Assembly (NCBI RefSeq): GCF_026343945.1
Contig: NZ_JAPKNJ010000001.1
Span: 682,001 to 746,000, forward strand
DNA: 64,000 nucleotides
Direction of reading: 5' to 3'
Source: Kaistia algarum
Lineage (GTDB): Bacteria > Pseudomonadota > Alphaproteobacteria > Rhizobiales > Kaistiaceae
A model generated the notes under the pieces. That model saw only the letters and a program-made list of their open reading frames with translations, had not been told where the DNA came from and did not search any database. The translations under genes were made by a program, and so were the position numbers. Each line of letters opens with the position of its first letter. Position 1 is the first letter of the stretch. This document shows positions 1 to 9,044 of this stretch, in pieces.

Positions 1-1109
1 ATCCGGCGCTGAGGCGCATCCCGCTCGGCGGCCGCTACTTATCGCCCGGCCTGATCGACTGCCACGCGCACGTGTTCATCGGTCAGTTCAACGATGGGCG
101 CACGATCCTGCCTTCCGAGATGACGGCCCGCGCGGGGCAGCATCTCATCGGCATGCTGCATCGCGGCTTCACGACCATTCGCGACGCGGGCGGCGCCGAC
201 TATGGGCACAAGGCGGCCATCGAGAAGGGGCTGTTCCAAGGGCCACGCATGTTCGTCTCCGGCCGCATCCTGTCGCAGACCGGCGGGCATGGCGACCATC
301 GCGGCCGTGCCGAAACCTGCAATTGCAGCGCCGCTCTAGGCGGAGTCGGCATCATCGCCGATGGTATCGATGAAGTGCGCAAGGCGGCGCGCGAGAACAT
401 CCGCCAGGGCTGCGACCAGATCAAGATCATGGCCGGCGGCGGCGTCTCCTCCCCGGGCGACAAGCTGGTGCATCCGCAATATTCGCTGGAGGAGATCGCC
501 GCGATCGCCGACGAGGCGGACCGTGCCGGACGCTATGTCATGGCCCATGTCTATAGCGACATCGGCATCCGCCGCGCCGTGGGCTCGGGCGTTCGATCGA
601 TCGAGCATGGCAATTTCCTGACCGACGAGACCGCGAAGCTGATGCGCGACCGCGACGCCCATCTGGTGCCGACGCTCATCACCTATGAGGCGGACGCCAA
701 ATACGGAATGGGCTTCGGCTGGTCGGAGGAGAACCAGGAAAAGAATGCGGAGGTAATGGCGAGCGGGCTCAAATCGCTGGAGGTCGCGCTCGGCAATCGC
801 GTCAATGTCGGCTATGGCACAGATCTGTGCTGGTCGCCCAAGAGCTACCAAGCCGACGGATTGCTCATCCACCAAAAGGTGTGCGGGCCGGCCGAGGCGC
901 TGCGCCATGCGACAATCAACAATGCGAAGATCGTGCGCATGGAGGGGCTGGTAGGCGAGATCGCGGCCGGCGCCCATGCCGATCTGATCGTCGTCGACGC
1001 CAACCCGCTCGATGGGCTGGAATGCTTCTCGCAGCATGCGAGCCGTGTCGCCGCAGTCCTGCAGGCCGGACGCGCCGTCCGGGACGACTACGGTCTTTTC
1101 GGCCACTGA
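1..1109 (+). CDS. Metal-dependent amidohydrolase, 5' end outside window
   Basis: The reading frame is open from base 3, so the gene begins before the window; 368 codons are visible. It belongs to the amidohydrolase superfamily (imidazolonepropionase/prolidase-like branch), TIM-barrel enzymes that hydrolyse C-N or related bonds with one or two metal ions. Visible metal-site motifs in order are HAH right after the PGLID strand (visible residues 21-23), the lysine of QIKIMAGG, a histidine in MAHVYS, a histidine in SIEHGN and the aspartate of YGTDLCW. The C-terminus returns to the usual small beta-sandwich segment (GAHADLIVVDANPL). No signal peptide can be judged. The substrate cannot be named from sequence; the following gene is a secreted protein of unknown function 271 bases away. 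Confidence 0.88.
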   Translation, partial: PALRRIPLGGRYLSPGLIDCHAHVFIGQFNDGRTILPSEMTARAGQHLIGMLHRGFTTIRDAGGADYGHKAAIEKGLFQGPRMFVSGRILSQTGGHGDHRGRAETCNCSAALGGVGIIADGIDEVRKAARENIRQGCDQIKIMAGGGVSSPGDKLVHPQYSLEEIAAIADEADRAGRYVMAHVYSDIGIRRAVGSGVRSIEHGNFLTDETAKLMRDRDAHLVPTLITYEADAKYGMGFGWSEENQEKNAEVMASGLKSLEVALGNRVNVGYGTDLCWSPKSYQADGLLIHQKVCGPAEALRHATINNAKIVRMEGLVGEIAAGAHADLIVVDANPLDGLECFSQHASRVAAVLQAGRAVRDDYGLFGH

Positions 1110-1380
1110 GCCAGAAGCACGGCGGCGATCGCAGCGGCCGAGATCCTGCCAATTGGACCCGATGCGCCTCGTCCCTGTTCTGAAAAGGAACAGAACAGTT
1201 TTGGCGCATCAATGTTGCGGCGCGCTCGCGTGACTATTGTCCGGTTTGAATATCGAGTCCTTTCAAATTTCCAAAATCTCGCTTCAGAAAATTAAAGGCA
1301 TGCTGGTAGATTGAGGGTCCTTACTGTAACTGAAATCAACTTCAGACAATAAGTTCAAGAATCAGGGAGAAAAACGGATC

Positions 1381-2493
1381 ATGAAAATATATCGCGGCGG
1401 TCGGGCGTTGATAGTATCGACTCTATTGGCTTTCACCGCGCTTTCCGCTCCAACCGGCGCGTGGGCCCAGTCCGACGTTCCTGCCTATATGGACGTCATC
1501 GTCGGCGCTACCGTGCCGACGCCCGCCGATACCGCGAAGCAGAACGTTCTCGCGCTGAACACAGGCATGTTCACGCTCTATGACAGCGCCGGAAAGCTCG
1601 TGCAGTCGAGCATCCTCGCACAGCATCCGGTGATCCTCGGGCTCTTCTCCGGTGCCGGCGGACGCTTCATCCTCTACCGGCCGGGCCAGCCGCCGCTGGA
1701 GGGGCCGCCGGTTCCCGAAGTCTACCAGTTGCTGAAATCCGTCGGCCACAGCGTCATGGCGCTGGGCGTCGTCGTCGGGCCGCATATCGGCAAAGTCGGC
1801 GACACGTCCTGGCAGGCACCGGTCCTCGGCTATCGCGTCCAGCTGAAGGCCGCGCTCGACAGCCTCGATTCCACATCGATGCCCGAGGAATGGCGCGCCA
1901 ACAACCGCGCCCTGATCCAGGAGAATATCGACTTCATCGACAAGTCGATCGCCGCCAACGTCATCTCCTTCGCATCGGTGCAGGAATTCGCGCAGAAGCA
2001 GAAGAACCTGCTGAAGCTCAACATCCGATGGGCCGCGGACACGCAGGTCAAGCACTGGATGGGCGTGCTAGCCGATTGGAAGCAGCAACTCGGTCCGGAT
2101 TGGGCCAAGGTCTATGCCGCGAGCAACACGATCTATGTCGCGCGCCAGAACAATGTACTCTTCAGCGTCCTGGCGCAGTTCTTCACCCCGGAGGACATCA
2201 ACGACCGGCTGATCCTCATCGAAACGGTTTCGTTCACCACGACGCCGCAGGACATGCTGGATTCGCTGACGCGGATCATCGCCGACCGAACCGTCGGCGA
2301 GACCTTCTTCGGCAGCCCGCATCTGATGGACTACGAATTGATGGGGGGCGATGCGCGCGATTCGATCGTCGCCGAGACCAAGGCGCGAGGCATGACGACG
2401 TTCCTGCCGCCCAAGGTGCCGTTCGGTTCGCATCAGTGGCCGACCCTGGTGACGCCCGGACCGGGAGCGGCCTCGCTGGCCGACCTGCCATAG
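1381..2493 (+). CDS. Secreted protein of unknown function, 370 aa
   Basis: I do not recognise this gene. The start is an ATG with GGGAG six to ten bases upstream, followed by a clear Sec signal peptide (MKIYRGGR, a hydrophobic stretch rich in L/A/F, cleavage near AWAQS, about residue 30). The mature protein is mixed alpha/beta with two cysteine-free halves; a central helical region (roughly residues 155-260) is rich in Q, K, N and W. No catalytic motif stands out. The gene stands alone, preceded by 271 bases that become AT-rich near 1240-1370 (probable promoter) and followed by tandem hairpins before a convergent ABC operon. It could be a periplasmic or cell-surface protein. Codon use looks like that of its neighbours. 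Confidence 0.75.
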   Translation: MKIYRGGRALIVSTLLAFTALSAPTGAWAQSDVPAYMDVIVGATVPTPADTAKQNVLALNTGMFTLYDSAGKLVQSSILAQHPVILGLFSGAGGRFILYRPGQPPLEGPPVPEVYQLLKSVGHSVMALGVVVGPHIGKVGDTSWQAPVLGYRVQLKAALDSLDSTSMPEEWRANNRALIQENIDFIDKSIAANVISFASVQEFAQKQKNLLKLNIRWAADTQVKHWMGVLADWKQQLGPDWAKVYAASNTIYVARQNNVLFSVLAQFFTPEDINDRLILIETVSFTTTPQDMLDSLTRIIADRTVGETFFGSPHLMDYELMGGDARDSIVAETKARGMTTFLPPKVPFGSHQWPTLVTPGPGAASLADLP

Positions 2494-2499
2494 AGGACG

Positions 2500-2532
2500 G
2501 TCAAGCCAGCGCGGGCAACCGGCCGGCTTGAC
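2500..2532. terminator. Inverted repeat after the secreted protein gene
   Basis: An 8-bp perfect stem (2500-2507 with 2525-2532, GTCAAGCC/GGCTTGAC) lies six bases after the stop of the gene ending at 2493. It is the first of three stem-loops in the convergent gap; the third is a 7-bp stem at 2625-2631/2636-2642 with a CTTC loop. No long T tract follows, so termination here would be inefficient or factor-assisted. Confidence 0.45.
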
Positions 2533-2561
2533 GACCCAACAACCTGACCACGACGCTCGAA

Positions 2562-2599
2562 GGTGGTCAGGCCGGCTCACACGGTTTGGCCTGACCACC
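2562..2599. terminator. 12-bp perfect stem-loop between convergent genes
   Basis: Arms 2562-2573 and 2588-2599 (GGTGGTCAGGCC and its exact complement) enclose a 14-base loop. A third copy of CCTGACCAC at 2543-2551 can pair with the left arm instead, so two alternative hairpins are possible. The position between two converging transcripts suggests a bidirectional terminator or transcript-end structure. Confidence 0.6.
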
Positions 2600-2671
2600 C
2601 TTCGCGCTGTTTAGGATCGACAAGCCTTGGCCTTCGCCAGGGCGAGTGATGCAGCATCGTACGGAAAACCG

Positions 2672-3475
2672 TCAGAGGACGCGCGACAGGAACTCGCGGG
2701 TGCGGGGCGATTGCGGATCGGCAATCATTTCGCGGGGCGCGCCGCGTTCGACGATGACGCCCTGATCCATGAAGACAAGCTGGTCGCCGACCTCGCGGGC
2801 GAAGCCGATCTCATGCGTCACCACCACCATGGTCATGCCGCTGTCGGCAAGATCGCGCATCACCTGCAGCACTTCGCCGACGAGTTCAGGATCCAGCGCC
2901 GAGGTCGGCTCATCGAAAAGCAGCACTTTCGGGTTCATCGCCAGCGCGCGGGCGATGGCGACGCGTTGCTGCTGGCCGCCGGAGAGTTCGCGCGGATAGC
3001 GGCCGAGCTTGTCGGAAAGTCCGACACGCTCCAGCAGGACCGCCGCCTTGGCCCTCGCCTCGGCCACCGGCACGCCGCGGACGCGCGTTGGCGCCTCGAT
3101 CAGATTTTCCATCACCGTCATGTGCGAGAACAGGTTGAACGACTGGAACACCATGCCAATATCGGCGCGCCGCTTGCAGAGCAGGCTGTTCTTGACCTCG
3201 TAAAGCTTGCCGTCGCGAAGATCGTAGCCGACGAAATCGCCATCGACGAGCAGGATGCCGCCGGAGAGCTTTTCCAGATGGTTGATGCAGCGCAGGAACG
3301 TGCTCTTGCCCGAGCCGGACGGCCCGATGATGCAGGCGACAGAGCCCGCCGGCACCGTCATGTCGATGCCTTTCAGCACCTCCAGCGGCCCGTAGGATTT
3401 GCGTACACCGCGCGCGAACACCATCGCATCCGGCGCCGCGCCGAAGCGCTTCTGGTTTTCTTCCTTCGGCATCAT
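2672..3475 (-). CDS. Polar amino acid ABC transporter, ATP-binding subunit
   Basis: This 267-residue cytoplasmic ATPase powers the importer encoded with it. Motifs in order are Walker [10 protein letters not shown] (near residue 50), Q-loop [12 protein letters not shown], signature LSGGQQQR, Walker [14 protein letters not shown] and switch histidine VVTHE. The asparagine/phenylalanine-rich Q-loop and length are those of the HisP/GlnQ (PAAT) family. The ATG at 3475 overlaps the permease stop as ATGA, and a second ATG follows directly; a longer upstream open frame is only the permease gene read in another phase. Last gene of a probable five-gene operon (7909 to 2672). The substrate is a polar amino acid or a related small zwitterion by family; the exact compound is unknown. 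Confidence 0.93.
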   Translation of the reverse strand: MMPKEENQKRFGAAPDAMVFARGVRKSYGPLEVLKGIDMTVPAGSVACIIGPSGSGKSTFLRCINHLEKLSGGILLVDGDFVGYDLRDGKLYEVKNSLLCKRRADIGMVFQSFNLFSHMTVMENLIEAPTRVRGVPVAEARAKAAVLLERVGLSDKLGRYPRELSGGQQQRVAIARALAMNPKVLLFDEPTSALDPELVGEVLQVMRDLADSGMTMVVVTHEIGFAREVGDQLVFMDQGVIVERGAPREMIADPQSPRTREFLSRVL

Positions 3476-4416
3476 GACGGCACTCCGGCACGGCGGAAGG
3501 AGAAGATGCCGCGCAGAATCCGCTCGACCGGGCTTTCGCTGAATTTGTCGCTGCGCCCGTAATAACGCTCGAGGAAATGCTGGCCGATCGACATCACCGT
3601 CACGACGAACAGGTACCAGAACGCCACGACAATCAGCAGCGGGATGGTCTCGAAGGTGCGGGCATAGATGCTCTGCGCGGTATAGAAGAGGTCGTCGACC
3701 GCGATGAAGGTGACGAGCGACGTCATTTTCAGAAGGCTGGTCGCCTCGTTGCCGGTCGGCGGAACGATGAAGCGCATCGCCTGCGGCAGGATGATGCGGC
3801 GCAGGATCTGGCCATAGGACATGCCTAGCCCGCTCGCCGCCTCCGACTGGCCGCTCGGCACCGATTTGATGCCGGCACGGATGATCTCGGCCAGATAGCC
3901 CGCCTCGCACAGCGACAGCGCCACCACCGCTGAGACGAACGGCGTCATGAAGTCGTTGGTCTTCACCGAGAACACAGTCCCTACAAAGGGCAACGATAGC
4001 GAGACGGTACGGAAAAGCAGCGACAGGTTAAACCAGAAGATGAGCTGGATCAGCGCCGGTACGCCGCGGAAGAACCAGACATAGGCGCTGGCGAAGCTCT
4101 GCAGAACGATGCTCGGCGAGACGCGCATGATGGCGACGATCGTGCCGACGACGATGGCGCACGCCATGATGACGACGGTGAGCAGCAGCGTGTTGCCGAG
4201 CCCGCGCATGATCGAGGGATGGAACAGATAGCCCCAGGCGACGGCCCAGTCGAAGGCCGGATTGGTCGCGAGCGCGCGGAAGAGCAGGAAGGCGAAGAGC
4301 AGCGCCAGCGCCACGCCGACCCATATGCCATATTGCCGCCGGGGCACGACGACGAGTTCCTCGACGGGGAGGTCGGCCGGCCGCTCTTCGGTCGAATTGG
4401 ACTCGGCCATGCTCAT
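3472..4416 (-). CDS. Polar amino acid ABC transporter, permease subunit
   Basis: The 314-residue inner-membrane permease belongs to the HisM/GlnP family. It has a 35-residue charged N-terminal tail, a first hydrophobic helix ([16 protein letters not shown]), then the transporter core with the helices around [15 protein letters not shown] and [12 protein letters not shown]. The EAA loop that docks on the ATPase is seen as [13 protein letters not shown]...ILPQA. Only one permease gene is present, so a homodimeric channel is expected. It is longer than the usual 220-250 residues because of the extra N-terminal helix. It is preceded by a hairpin that separates it from the binding-protein gene and overlaps the ATPase start by four bases. 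Confidence 0.92.
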   Translation of the reverse strand: MSMAESNSTEERPADLPVEELVVVPRRQYGIWVGVALALLFAFLLFRALATNPAFDWAVAWGYLFHPSIMRGLGNTLLLTVVIMACAIVVGTIVAIMRVSPSIVLQSFASAYVWFFRGVPALIQLIFWFNLSLLFRTVSLSLPFVGTVFSVKTNDFMTPFVSAVVALSLCEAGYLAEIIRAGIKSVPSGQSEAASGLGMSYGQILRRIILPQAMRFIVPPTGNEATSLLKMTSLVTFIAVDDLFYTAQSIYARTFETIPLLIVVAFWYLFVVTVMSIGQHFLERYYGRSDKFSESPVERILRGIFSFRRAGVPS

Positions 4417-4452
4417 CCGCGGTGGCTCTCCGGAAACGTAGGATTGAGTGGA

Positions 4453-4486
4453 TCGGTGCCGGAAGCCGCAGGACCCCCGACACCGA
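4453..4486 (-). promoter_or_regulatory. Intercistronic hairpin between binding-protein and permease genes
   Basis: Read on the minus strand, arms 4477-4486 and 4453-4462 form ten pairs, one of them G-U, around a 14-base loop. It lies 11 bases after the stop of the substrate-binding-protein gene and before the permease start. Such structures commonly protect the binding-protein message or dampen read-through. Confidence 0.55.
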
Positions 4487-4497
4487 CGCGGGAGACT

Positions 4498-5358
4498 CTA
4501 TTCCTGGCGCAGCTTGTCCATGCTGTCGACGAGGTAGGGCTCCTGAATCGCGTATTTGCCCATGCCGTACTTGTCGAGAACCTTCTGGTAGGTGCCGTCC
4601 TTGAACATGGCGGCGAGCGCCGCGACCATCATGTCCTGGGTTCCCTTGTCGCCCTTGGCGACGGCGAGACCGAGCGGGGCGACGTCATAGAGCTGCGGCA
4701 GGACGACGAGCTTGCCGCCGCTCGTCACCTCGAAATAGCTTGACGCGGTCGCGTCATCGAGGCGCGCGTCAATGCGGTCGGAAAGGACCGCCTGCACCAT
4801 GTCGGTCGAGGCGTTGAAGACGGACTTGTCGATCGCCGGTAGCCCGGCGGCTTTGCAGGCCTCGTTCAGCTTATCGACGAGGAAGTCGGAAGCCGTGCCG
4901 GCCGATACACCGACGCGCTTGCCGCAGAGCGGCTGATCGCCCGTGAAGGACGCGACCTTATCCGGCGAGGTGGAAGCGGCGATGCCGGCCTTCAGGAACA
5001 TGACGAAATCGACCTGCTTGAGCCGGTCGGGATTGGCTGAGAACGTCTCCCAGGCGATCTTGAAGCGGCCGGAAGCGAGGCCGGGGATCATCGAGGGAAA
5101 CGGCGTGCGTTGGATATCGAGCTTGGCGCCAACCTGCTTGGCGACCTCGCCGGCCAGTTCGACGATGATGCCGGTCTGCTTGCCGTCGGCATCCAGATAT
5201 TCGAACGGCGCGTAGTCGAGCGTATTGGCAATCACCAGCGTGCCGGTCTCCGCCACTTCGGGGGATTTCGGAACATCGGCCGCGATCGCGCCGAAGCTCC
5301 ATGCGGTGACGCCGACGGCAAGCCCGAGCCCTGCCCAATGCCTCAAATACCGGTTCAT
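4498..5358 (-). CDS. Polar amino acid ABC transporter, substrate-binding protein
   Basis: The 286-residue periplasmic binding protein is of SBP family 3. The ATG at 5358 is preceded by GAGGAGA, and a typical signal peptide follows (MNRYLRHW, hydrophobic core, cleavage after AIAA). Family hallmarks are TLVIANTLDYAPFEYLD near the mature N-terminus, GKQTGIIVELA, KRVGVSAGTASDF in the hinge and the late YGMGKYAIQEP. It delivers its ligand to the adjacent permease/ATPase pair. The frame stays open upstream of 5358, but those residues are hydrophilic and would precede the signal peptide. The FAD oxidoreductase and oxygenase genes lie upstream on the same strand with a 173-base gap that may hold a second promoter. 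Confidence 0.92.
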   Translation of the reverse strand: MNRYLRHWAGLGLAVGVTAWSFGAIAADVPKSPEVAETGTLVIANTLDYAPFEYLDADGKQTGIIVELAGEVAKQVGAKLDIQRTPFPSMIPGLASGRFKIAWETFSANPDRLKQVDFVMFLKAGIAASTSPDKVASFTGDQPLCGKRVGVSAGTASDFLVDKLNEACKAAGLPAIDKSVFNASTDMVQAVLSDRIDARLDDATASSYFEVTSGGKLVVLPQLYDVAPLGLAVAKGDKGTQDMMVAALAAMFKDGTYQKVLDKYGMGKYAIQEPYLVDSMDKLRQE

Positions 5359-5531
5359 ATGCGTTCTCCTCTGCAAGGTTTCTGGAAGTCCGTCGTCTTC
5401 TGCCCTCGGCGCCAACCCATCGGCGGAAGGGCGTTCTGCGATCTGGCCCGCACTCTGCCGGTCGGTGCTGGATCGGAACAAGATAGTGGATGACGCGCGC
5501 CGATGACTGTCTCGTGTGACACGACCATAGC

Positions 5532-6842
5532 TTACACCCCCGTCGTCGGCTGCGACCGCGTTCCGTCGATGAAGCGCTCATAGCGGAACGGCCGCGGATC
5601 GACGATCGGCGCCTTGCCGGTCACGAGGTCGGCGGCGAGGCGCCCTGCCCCCGGTCCGATACCGAAGCCGTGGCCTGAAAAGCCCGTCGCGATCACGAGG
5701 CCTGGATGGCTGGCGACCGTCGAGATCACGGGAACAGCGTCGGGCGTCGCATCGATGATGCCCGCCCATTGCTGGAACACGGGCACGTTCTGGAAGACAG
5801 GAAAGACCGCCTTCAGCGCTGCATAAGTTCGGTTCAATTGCGCGACATGCGGTTCTGGATCCAATACGCGTGTTCGTTCGAAGACGCCTTTGGAATTGCC
5901 CCGCAGTTCGGCGAAGAAGGACGCACCCAGGGCCAGGCCAAGGCTGCGCCATTCGAGCTTCCATATCGGCAGAAAATCGGCCAGGAAGCGGAAACTATCG
6001 GGAACGATGTCGTGCAGACTCCGGCTGCCATCGGCAATCGTGTAGCCACCGTCGAGCCGTCTGCGATAGGCGAAACCCGGCCCCCAGGCAGCGCCCAGCG
6101 GACCGCCGTGAACCGGGCCGGTGCGCAGCACCGACGAGCGGACGCCAAGCTGCGGCAGGCGCAGCCCTAAGGTGCGGCAGAGCCGGCTGGACCAGATTCC
6201 GCCGGCGATGACGACATGGCCGGCCGCGATCGTTCCGCGCTCCGTGACGACGGCGGAAATCCGGCCTCCGCTGGTTTCGATCCCGCGCACGGCGCAATCG
6301 GCGAGAAGGACCGCGCCGGCGTCCGCCGCGGCGGCGGCGATGGCCGGCGCGGCCTTTTGCGGCTCGGCGCGGCCATCGCTCGCCGTATAGAGCGCGGCCT
6401 TGAAACTGCGCGTGGCGCCGGGAAGGAGATCGGCCAGCGGCGCGCCGGAAATGATCTTTGTGTCGACGGCATAGTCCCCGGCGCGAGCCATCCACGCCTC
6501 ATGCCGCGCTATGTCGGCATCGGTCTCGCACAGATAGAGAATACCAGTGCGGCGGAAGCCGACATCGCGGCCGACCATCCGCTCCATCTCGCCCCAAAGG
6601 CGCATCGCTTCGACGACAAGCGGCAATTCGCGCGGGTCGCGGCCCATGCGGCGCACCCAGCCCCAATTGCGGCTCGATTGCTCGCCGGCAAAACGTCCTT
6701 TCTCGCAAACGACGACCGAATGGCCCTCGCGCGCCAGAAAAAGCGCCGTGCTGAGACCAATGATGCCGCCGCCGACGATGACGACATCGGCAGATGCGGG
6801 CAGCGTGTCGGCAGAGCCGACGGGATCGACGGGCGGCCCCAA
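5532..6842 (-). CDS. FAD-dependent amine/amino acid oxidoreductase (DadA family)
   Basis: The 436-residue flavoprotein carries the dinucleotide-binding motif VIVGGGIIGLSTALFLA at residues 21-37, the E of VVCEKG for ribose, and the SSRNWGWVRRMGRDP segment typical of DAO-fold enzymes acting on secondary or primary amines (D-amino acid, glycine or gamma-glutamylputrescine oxidases). The C-terminal ATGFSGHGFGIGPGAGRLAADL is the second FAD-contacting region. The start is TTG with AGAGAGG seven bases upstream; no ATG lies between it and the Rossmann motif. It sits between the oxygenase gene and the amino-acid-type importer, so it probably oxidises the imported compound or a product of the oxygenase. 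Substrate unknown. Confidence 0.88.
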   Translation of the reverse strand: MGPPVDPVGSADTLPASADVVIVGGGIIGLSTALFLAREGHSVVVCEKGRFAGEQSSRNWGWVRRMGRDPRELPLVVEAMRLWGEMERMVGRDVGFRRTGILYLCETDADIARHEAWMARAGDYAVDTKIISGAPLADLLPGATRSFKAALYTASDGRAEPQKAAPAIAAAAADAGAVLLADCAVRGIETSGGRISAVVTERGTIAAGHVVIAGGIWSSRLCRTLGLRLPQLGVRSSVLRTGPVHGGPLGAAWGPGFAYRRRLDGGYTIADGSRSLHDIVPDSFRFLADFLPIWKLEWRSLGLALGASFFAELRGNSKGVFERTRVLDPEPHVAQLNRTYAALKAVFPVFQNVPVFQQWAGIIDATPDAVPVISTVASHPGLVIATGFSGHGFGIGPGAGRLAADLVTGKAPIVDPRPFRYERFIDGTRSQPTTGV

Positions 6843-6895
6843 ACTTCAACCTCTCTGGCGATCCATCTCACATCGGCGGACAGGAATCGACGGAC

Positions 6896-7909
6896 TCACG
6901 CGCCGGAGGGCGGCACAGTCCCGGCCTTGCGGTAGTGATAGTTCTTGTCGATGCGCTCCATCAGATAGTCGCCATAGAGCACGGGCGCGTATTTCGGCTC
7001 GGTTCCCGCCGGGATGCAGGGCGGCAGCGCCTCGATCATTTCGTCCATCGATGGATCGAAGAAGAAGGGCTGCGAATAGCGCTCGCGGCCAGAACGGTTG
7101 ATGACCCGGTGTGGCGTCGACACGAACTGGTCGTTCGACCAGCGGGCGAGGATGTCGCCGACATTCATGACGAAGGTATCGGGGATCGGCGGCGCGGGGA
7201 TCCAGTCGCCGGCCTTGTTCTTGACCTCAAGCCCACCGACATCGTCCTGCGCGAGCAGCGTGATGTAGCCGTAGTCGGTATGCGGCGCCGAACCGAACAG
7301 GCCAGCCTCCTCCGGCTGGGTCGGGTAATGCAGGAGGCGGAGAAACGTCGTCGGCTTCTCGAAGTAACGGTCCATGCTCGATTCCGGCATGCCGAGCGAG
7401 ATCGAGATCGCCCGCACGAGACTTCTCGCCAATTCGCTCATCTCGGCGACATAGCGATCGATGGTCTGGCGGAATCCCGGAAGACGCGTCTCGTCCGGCC
7501 ACTGGTTCGGCCCCTGCAGCGGCTTGCCTTCCAAGACCTCCGGATCGTCCGGAGCGACTTCATGCATGAAGAAGATCGACTCGCTCTGGTTCGGCTTGCT
7601 GACCTTGGCGACCGAGGACGTGACGATGGTCGAGCCGTTGAAAGGCAGATAGCCACGGAAATTCTTGTCGATCTTCAGTTCGAGCTTCTGCTCGTCCGGC
7701 AGGGCGAAGAAAGCCCGGCTCATGCTTCGCACCGCCTCGACATCGGCGCGCGGCACGCGGTGGCCGGCGACATAGAGGAATCCGACCGTCTCCAGATAGC
7801 CGCGGAGCGTCTCGGCGACATCGCGGATGGCGGCCGGATCGCCGTCGTAAAGCCGCGAAACATCGAGGATCGGAATCTGCGAGAAGTCCCCGCGCGCCTC
7901 GGCATTCAT
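6896..7909 (-). CDS. Isopenicillin N synthase-like 2-oxoglutarate/Fe(II) oxygenase
   Basis: The 337-residue protein belongs to the non-haem iron oxygenase family of IPNS, ethylene-forming enzyme and plant hormone oxygenases. The N-terminal DIOX_N part (IPILDVSRLYDGD) precedes the jelly roll. The iron ligands are visible as PHTDYGYITLL (H and D) and STPHRVINRS (H), followed by the 2-oxoglutarate-binding RYS. Length matches the family. I chose ATG 7909 because AAGGTGG lies at the right distance; ATGs at 7918 and 7960 are upstream but badly spaced. It is the first gene of a minus-strand operon and diverges from the nucleoside hydrolase gene across a palindrome. The substrate may be an amino acid, purine or nucleoside derivative; this is inference from neighbours only. 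Confidence 0.87.
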   Translation of the reverse strand: MNAEARGDFSQIPILDVSRLYDGDPAAIRDVAETLRGYLETVGFLYVAGHRVPRADVEAVRSMSRAFFALPDEQKLELKIDKNFRGYLPFNGSTIVTSSVAKVSKPNQSESIFFMHEVAPDDPEVLEGKPLQGPNQWPDETRLPGFRQTIDRYVAEMSELARSLVRAISISLGMPESSMDRYFEKPTTFLRLLHYPTQPEEAGLFGSAPHTDYGYITLLAQDDVGGLEVKNKAGDWIPAPPIPDTFVMNVGDILARWSNDQFVSTPHRVINRSGRERYSQPFFFDPSMDEMIEALPPCIPAGTEPKYAPVLYGDYLMERIDKNYHYRKAGTVPPSGA

Positions 7910-7935
7910 GGCAACCATCCCACCTTGAACATAAG

Positions 7936-7949
7936 ATACAGAACTGTAT
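7936..7949. promoter_or_regulatory. Palindrome between divergent oxygenase and nucleoside hydrolase genes
   Basis: ATACAG-AA-CTGTAT is a perfect 6-2-6 dyad in the 100-base gap between divergent starts at 7909 and 8010. Its position suits a repressor controlling both directions, for example the TetR-family protein encoded at 9045. Binding is not shown. Confidence 0.45.
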
Positions 7950-8009
7950 GCTCGCTCCATTCGCTAGGCAATAGCCGGCGCCCGTTCCCACAACCCTGGA
8001 GGCGACACC

Positions 8010-8954
8010 GTGGCACCGCGCAAGATCATCATCGACACGGATCCGGGCCAGGATGACGCCTTCGCCATCCTGTTCGCGCTGGGTTCGCCCGCGGAGCTCG
8101 AAGTGGTTGGGATCACGACGGTTGGCGGCAATGTTCCCCTCACGCTGACCTCGGAGAACGCGCTCAAGGTCCTCGAGCTCGCCGGCCGGCCCGACATCCC
8201 GGTCTATGCCGGATGCCCCGGCCCGACGGTCAAGAAGCTGAAGACCGCCGAATATGTTCACGGCCCGACCGGCATGGATGGCGCCGATCTCCCCACGCCG
8301 GTGACGCCACTGCAAAGCGAACATGCCGTCAACTATCTGGTCCGCACGCTGATGGCGGCGCCGGAAGGCGAACTGACCGTCTGCACCCTTGGGCCGATGA
8401 CCAATCTCGCCATGGCGATGATTATGGAGCCGCGGGTCATTCCGCGCATCCGCGAGGTCGTGCTGATGGGCGGCGGCTTCTTCCAGGGCGGCAATGCCAC
8501 CCCGGCGGCGGAATTCAACATCTTCGTCGATCCACACGCGGCCCATATCGTGTTCGAGTCCGGCGCGCCGGTCACCATGTGCCCGATCGACTGCACTTAT
8601 ACGGCAGAAATGACCGTGGAATGGCTCGACAGGCTGCGCGCCACCGGCAGACGCTCGGCGATCGAGGCGGCCAACATGGCCGATTTCTACCGCCAATATG
8701 GCAGCTTCAAATTCCCGACCAGCGCCCGGCCGATCCACGATGCCTGCGTCACCGGCTATCTCCTGGCGCCCGAGATTTATGAGCAGCGCCTCTGCAACGT
8801 CACCATCGACATCGTCTCGCCGGAGACGATCGGCATGACGATCGTCGACTGGTGGCACGTCACCGGCCGGCGCAAGAACTGCAACGTGCTCCGACGGATC
8901 GATCCGGCGCCCTTCTTCGCGCTGATGCTGGAGCGGATCGGAACCTTGCCCTGA
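8010..8954 (+). CDS. Inosine-uridine-preferring nucleoside hydrolase family protein
   Basis: The 314-residue enzyme hydrolyses the N-glycosidic bond of a ribonucleoside to base and ribose. The family's calcium-binding fingerprint DTDPGQDDA is at residues 9-17, and the later conserved HDACVTGYL supplies the active-site histidine and the last calcium-ligand aspartate. The central VLMGGGFFQGGNATPAAEFN block is also typical. Start is GTG with CTGGAGG seven bases upstream. It diverges from the oxygenase operon and is followed 90 bases later by a TetR-type regulator on the same strand, which probably responds to the same compound. Exact base preference cannot be told. Confidence 0.93.
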   Translation: MAPRKIIIDTDPGQDDAFAILFALGSPAELEVVGITTVGGNVPLTLTSENALKVLELAGRPDIPVYAGCPGPTVKKLKTAEYVHGPTGMDGADLPTPVTPLQSEHAVNYLVRTLMAAPEGELTVCTLGPMTNLAMAMIMEPRVIPRIREVVLMGGGFFQGGNATPAAEFNIFVDPHAAHIVFESGAPVTMCPIDCTYTAEMTVEWLDRLRATGRRSAIEAANMADFYRQYGSFKFPTSARPIHDACVTGYLLAPEIYEQRLCNVTIDIVSPETIGMTIVDWWHVTGRRKNCNVLRRIDPAPFFALMLERIGTLP

Positions 8955-9044
8955 CGGCAATGCCGATCGGCTCGCGGCGCCCGTCTCGCAGCTGCGAAAT
9001 AACGCTTCCCGCCGAAGCGCACTTCGCTATGGTTCCATGCGAGG

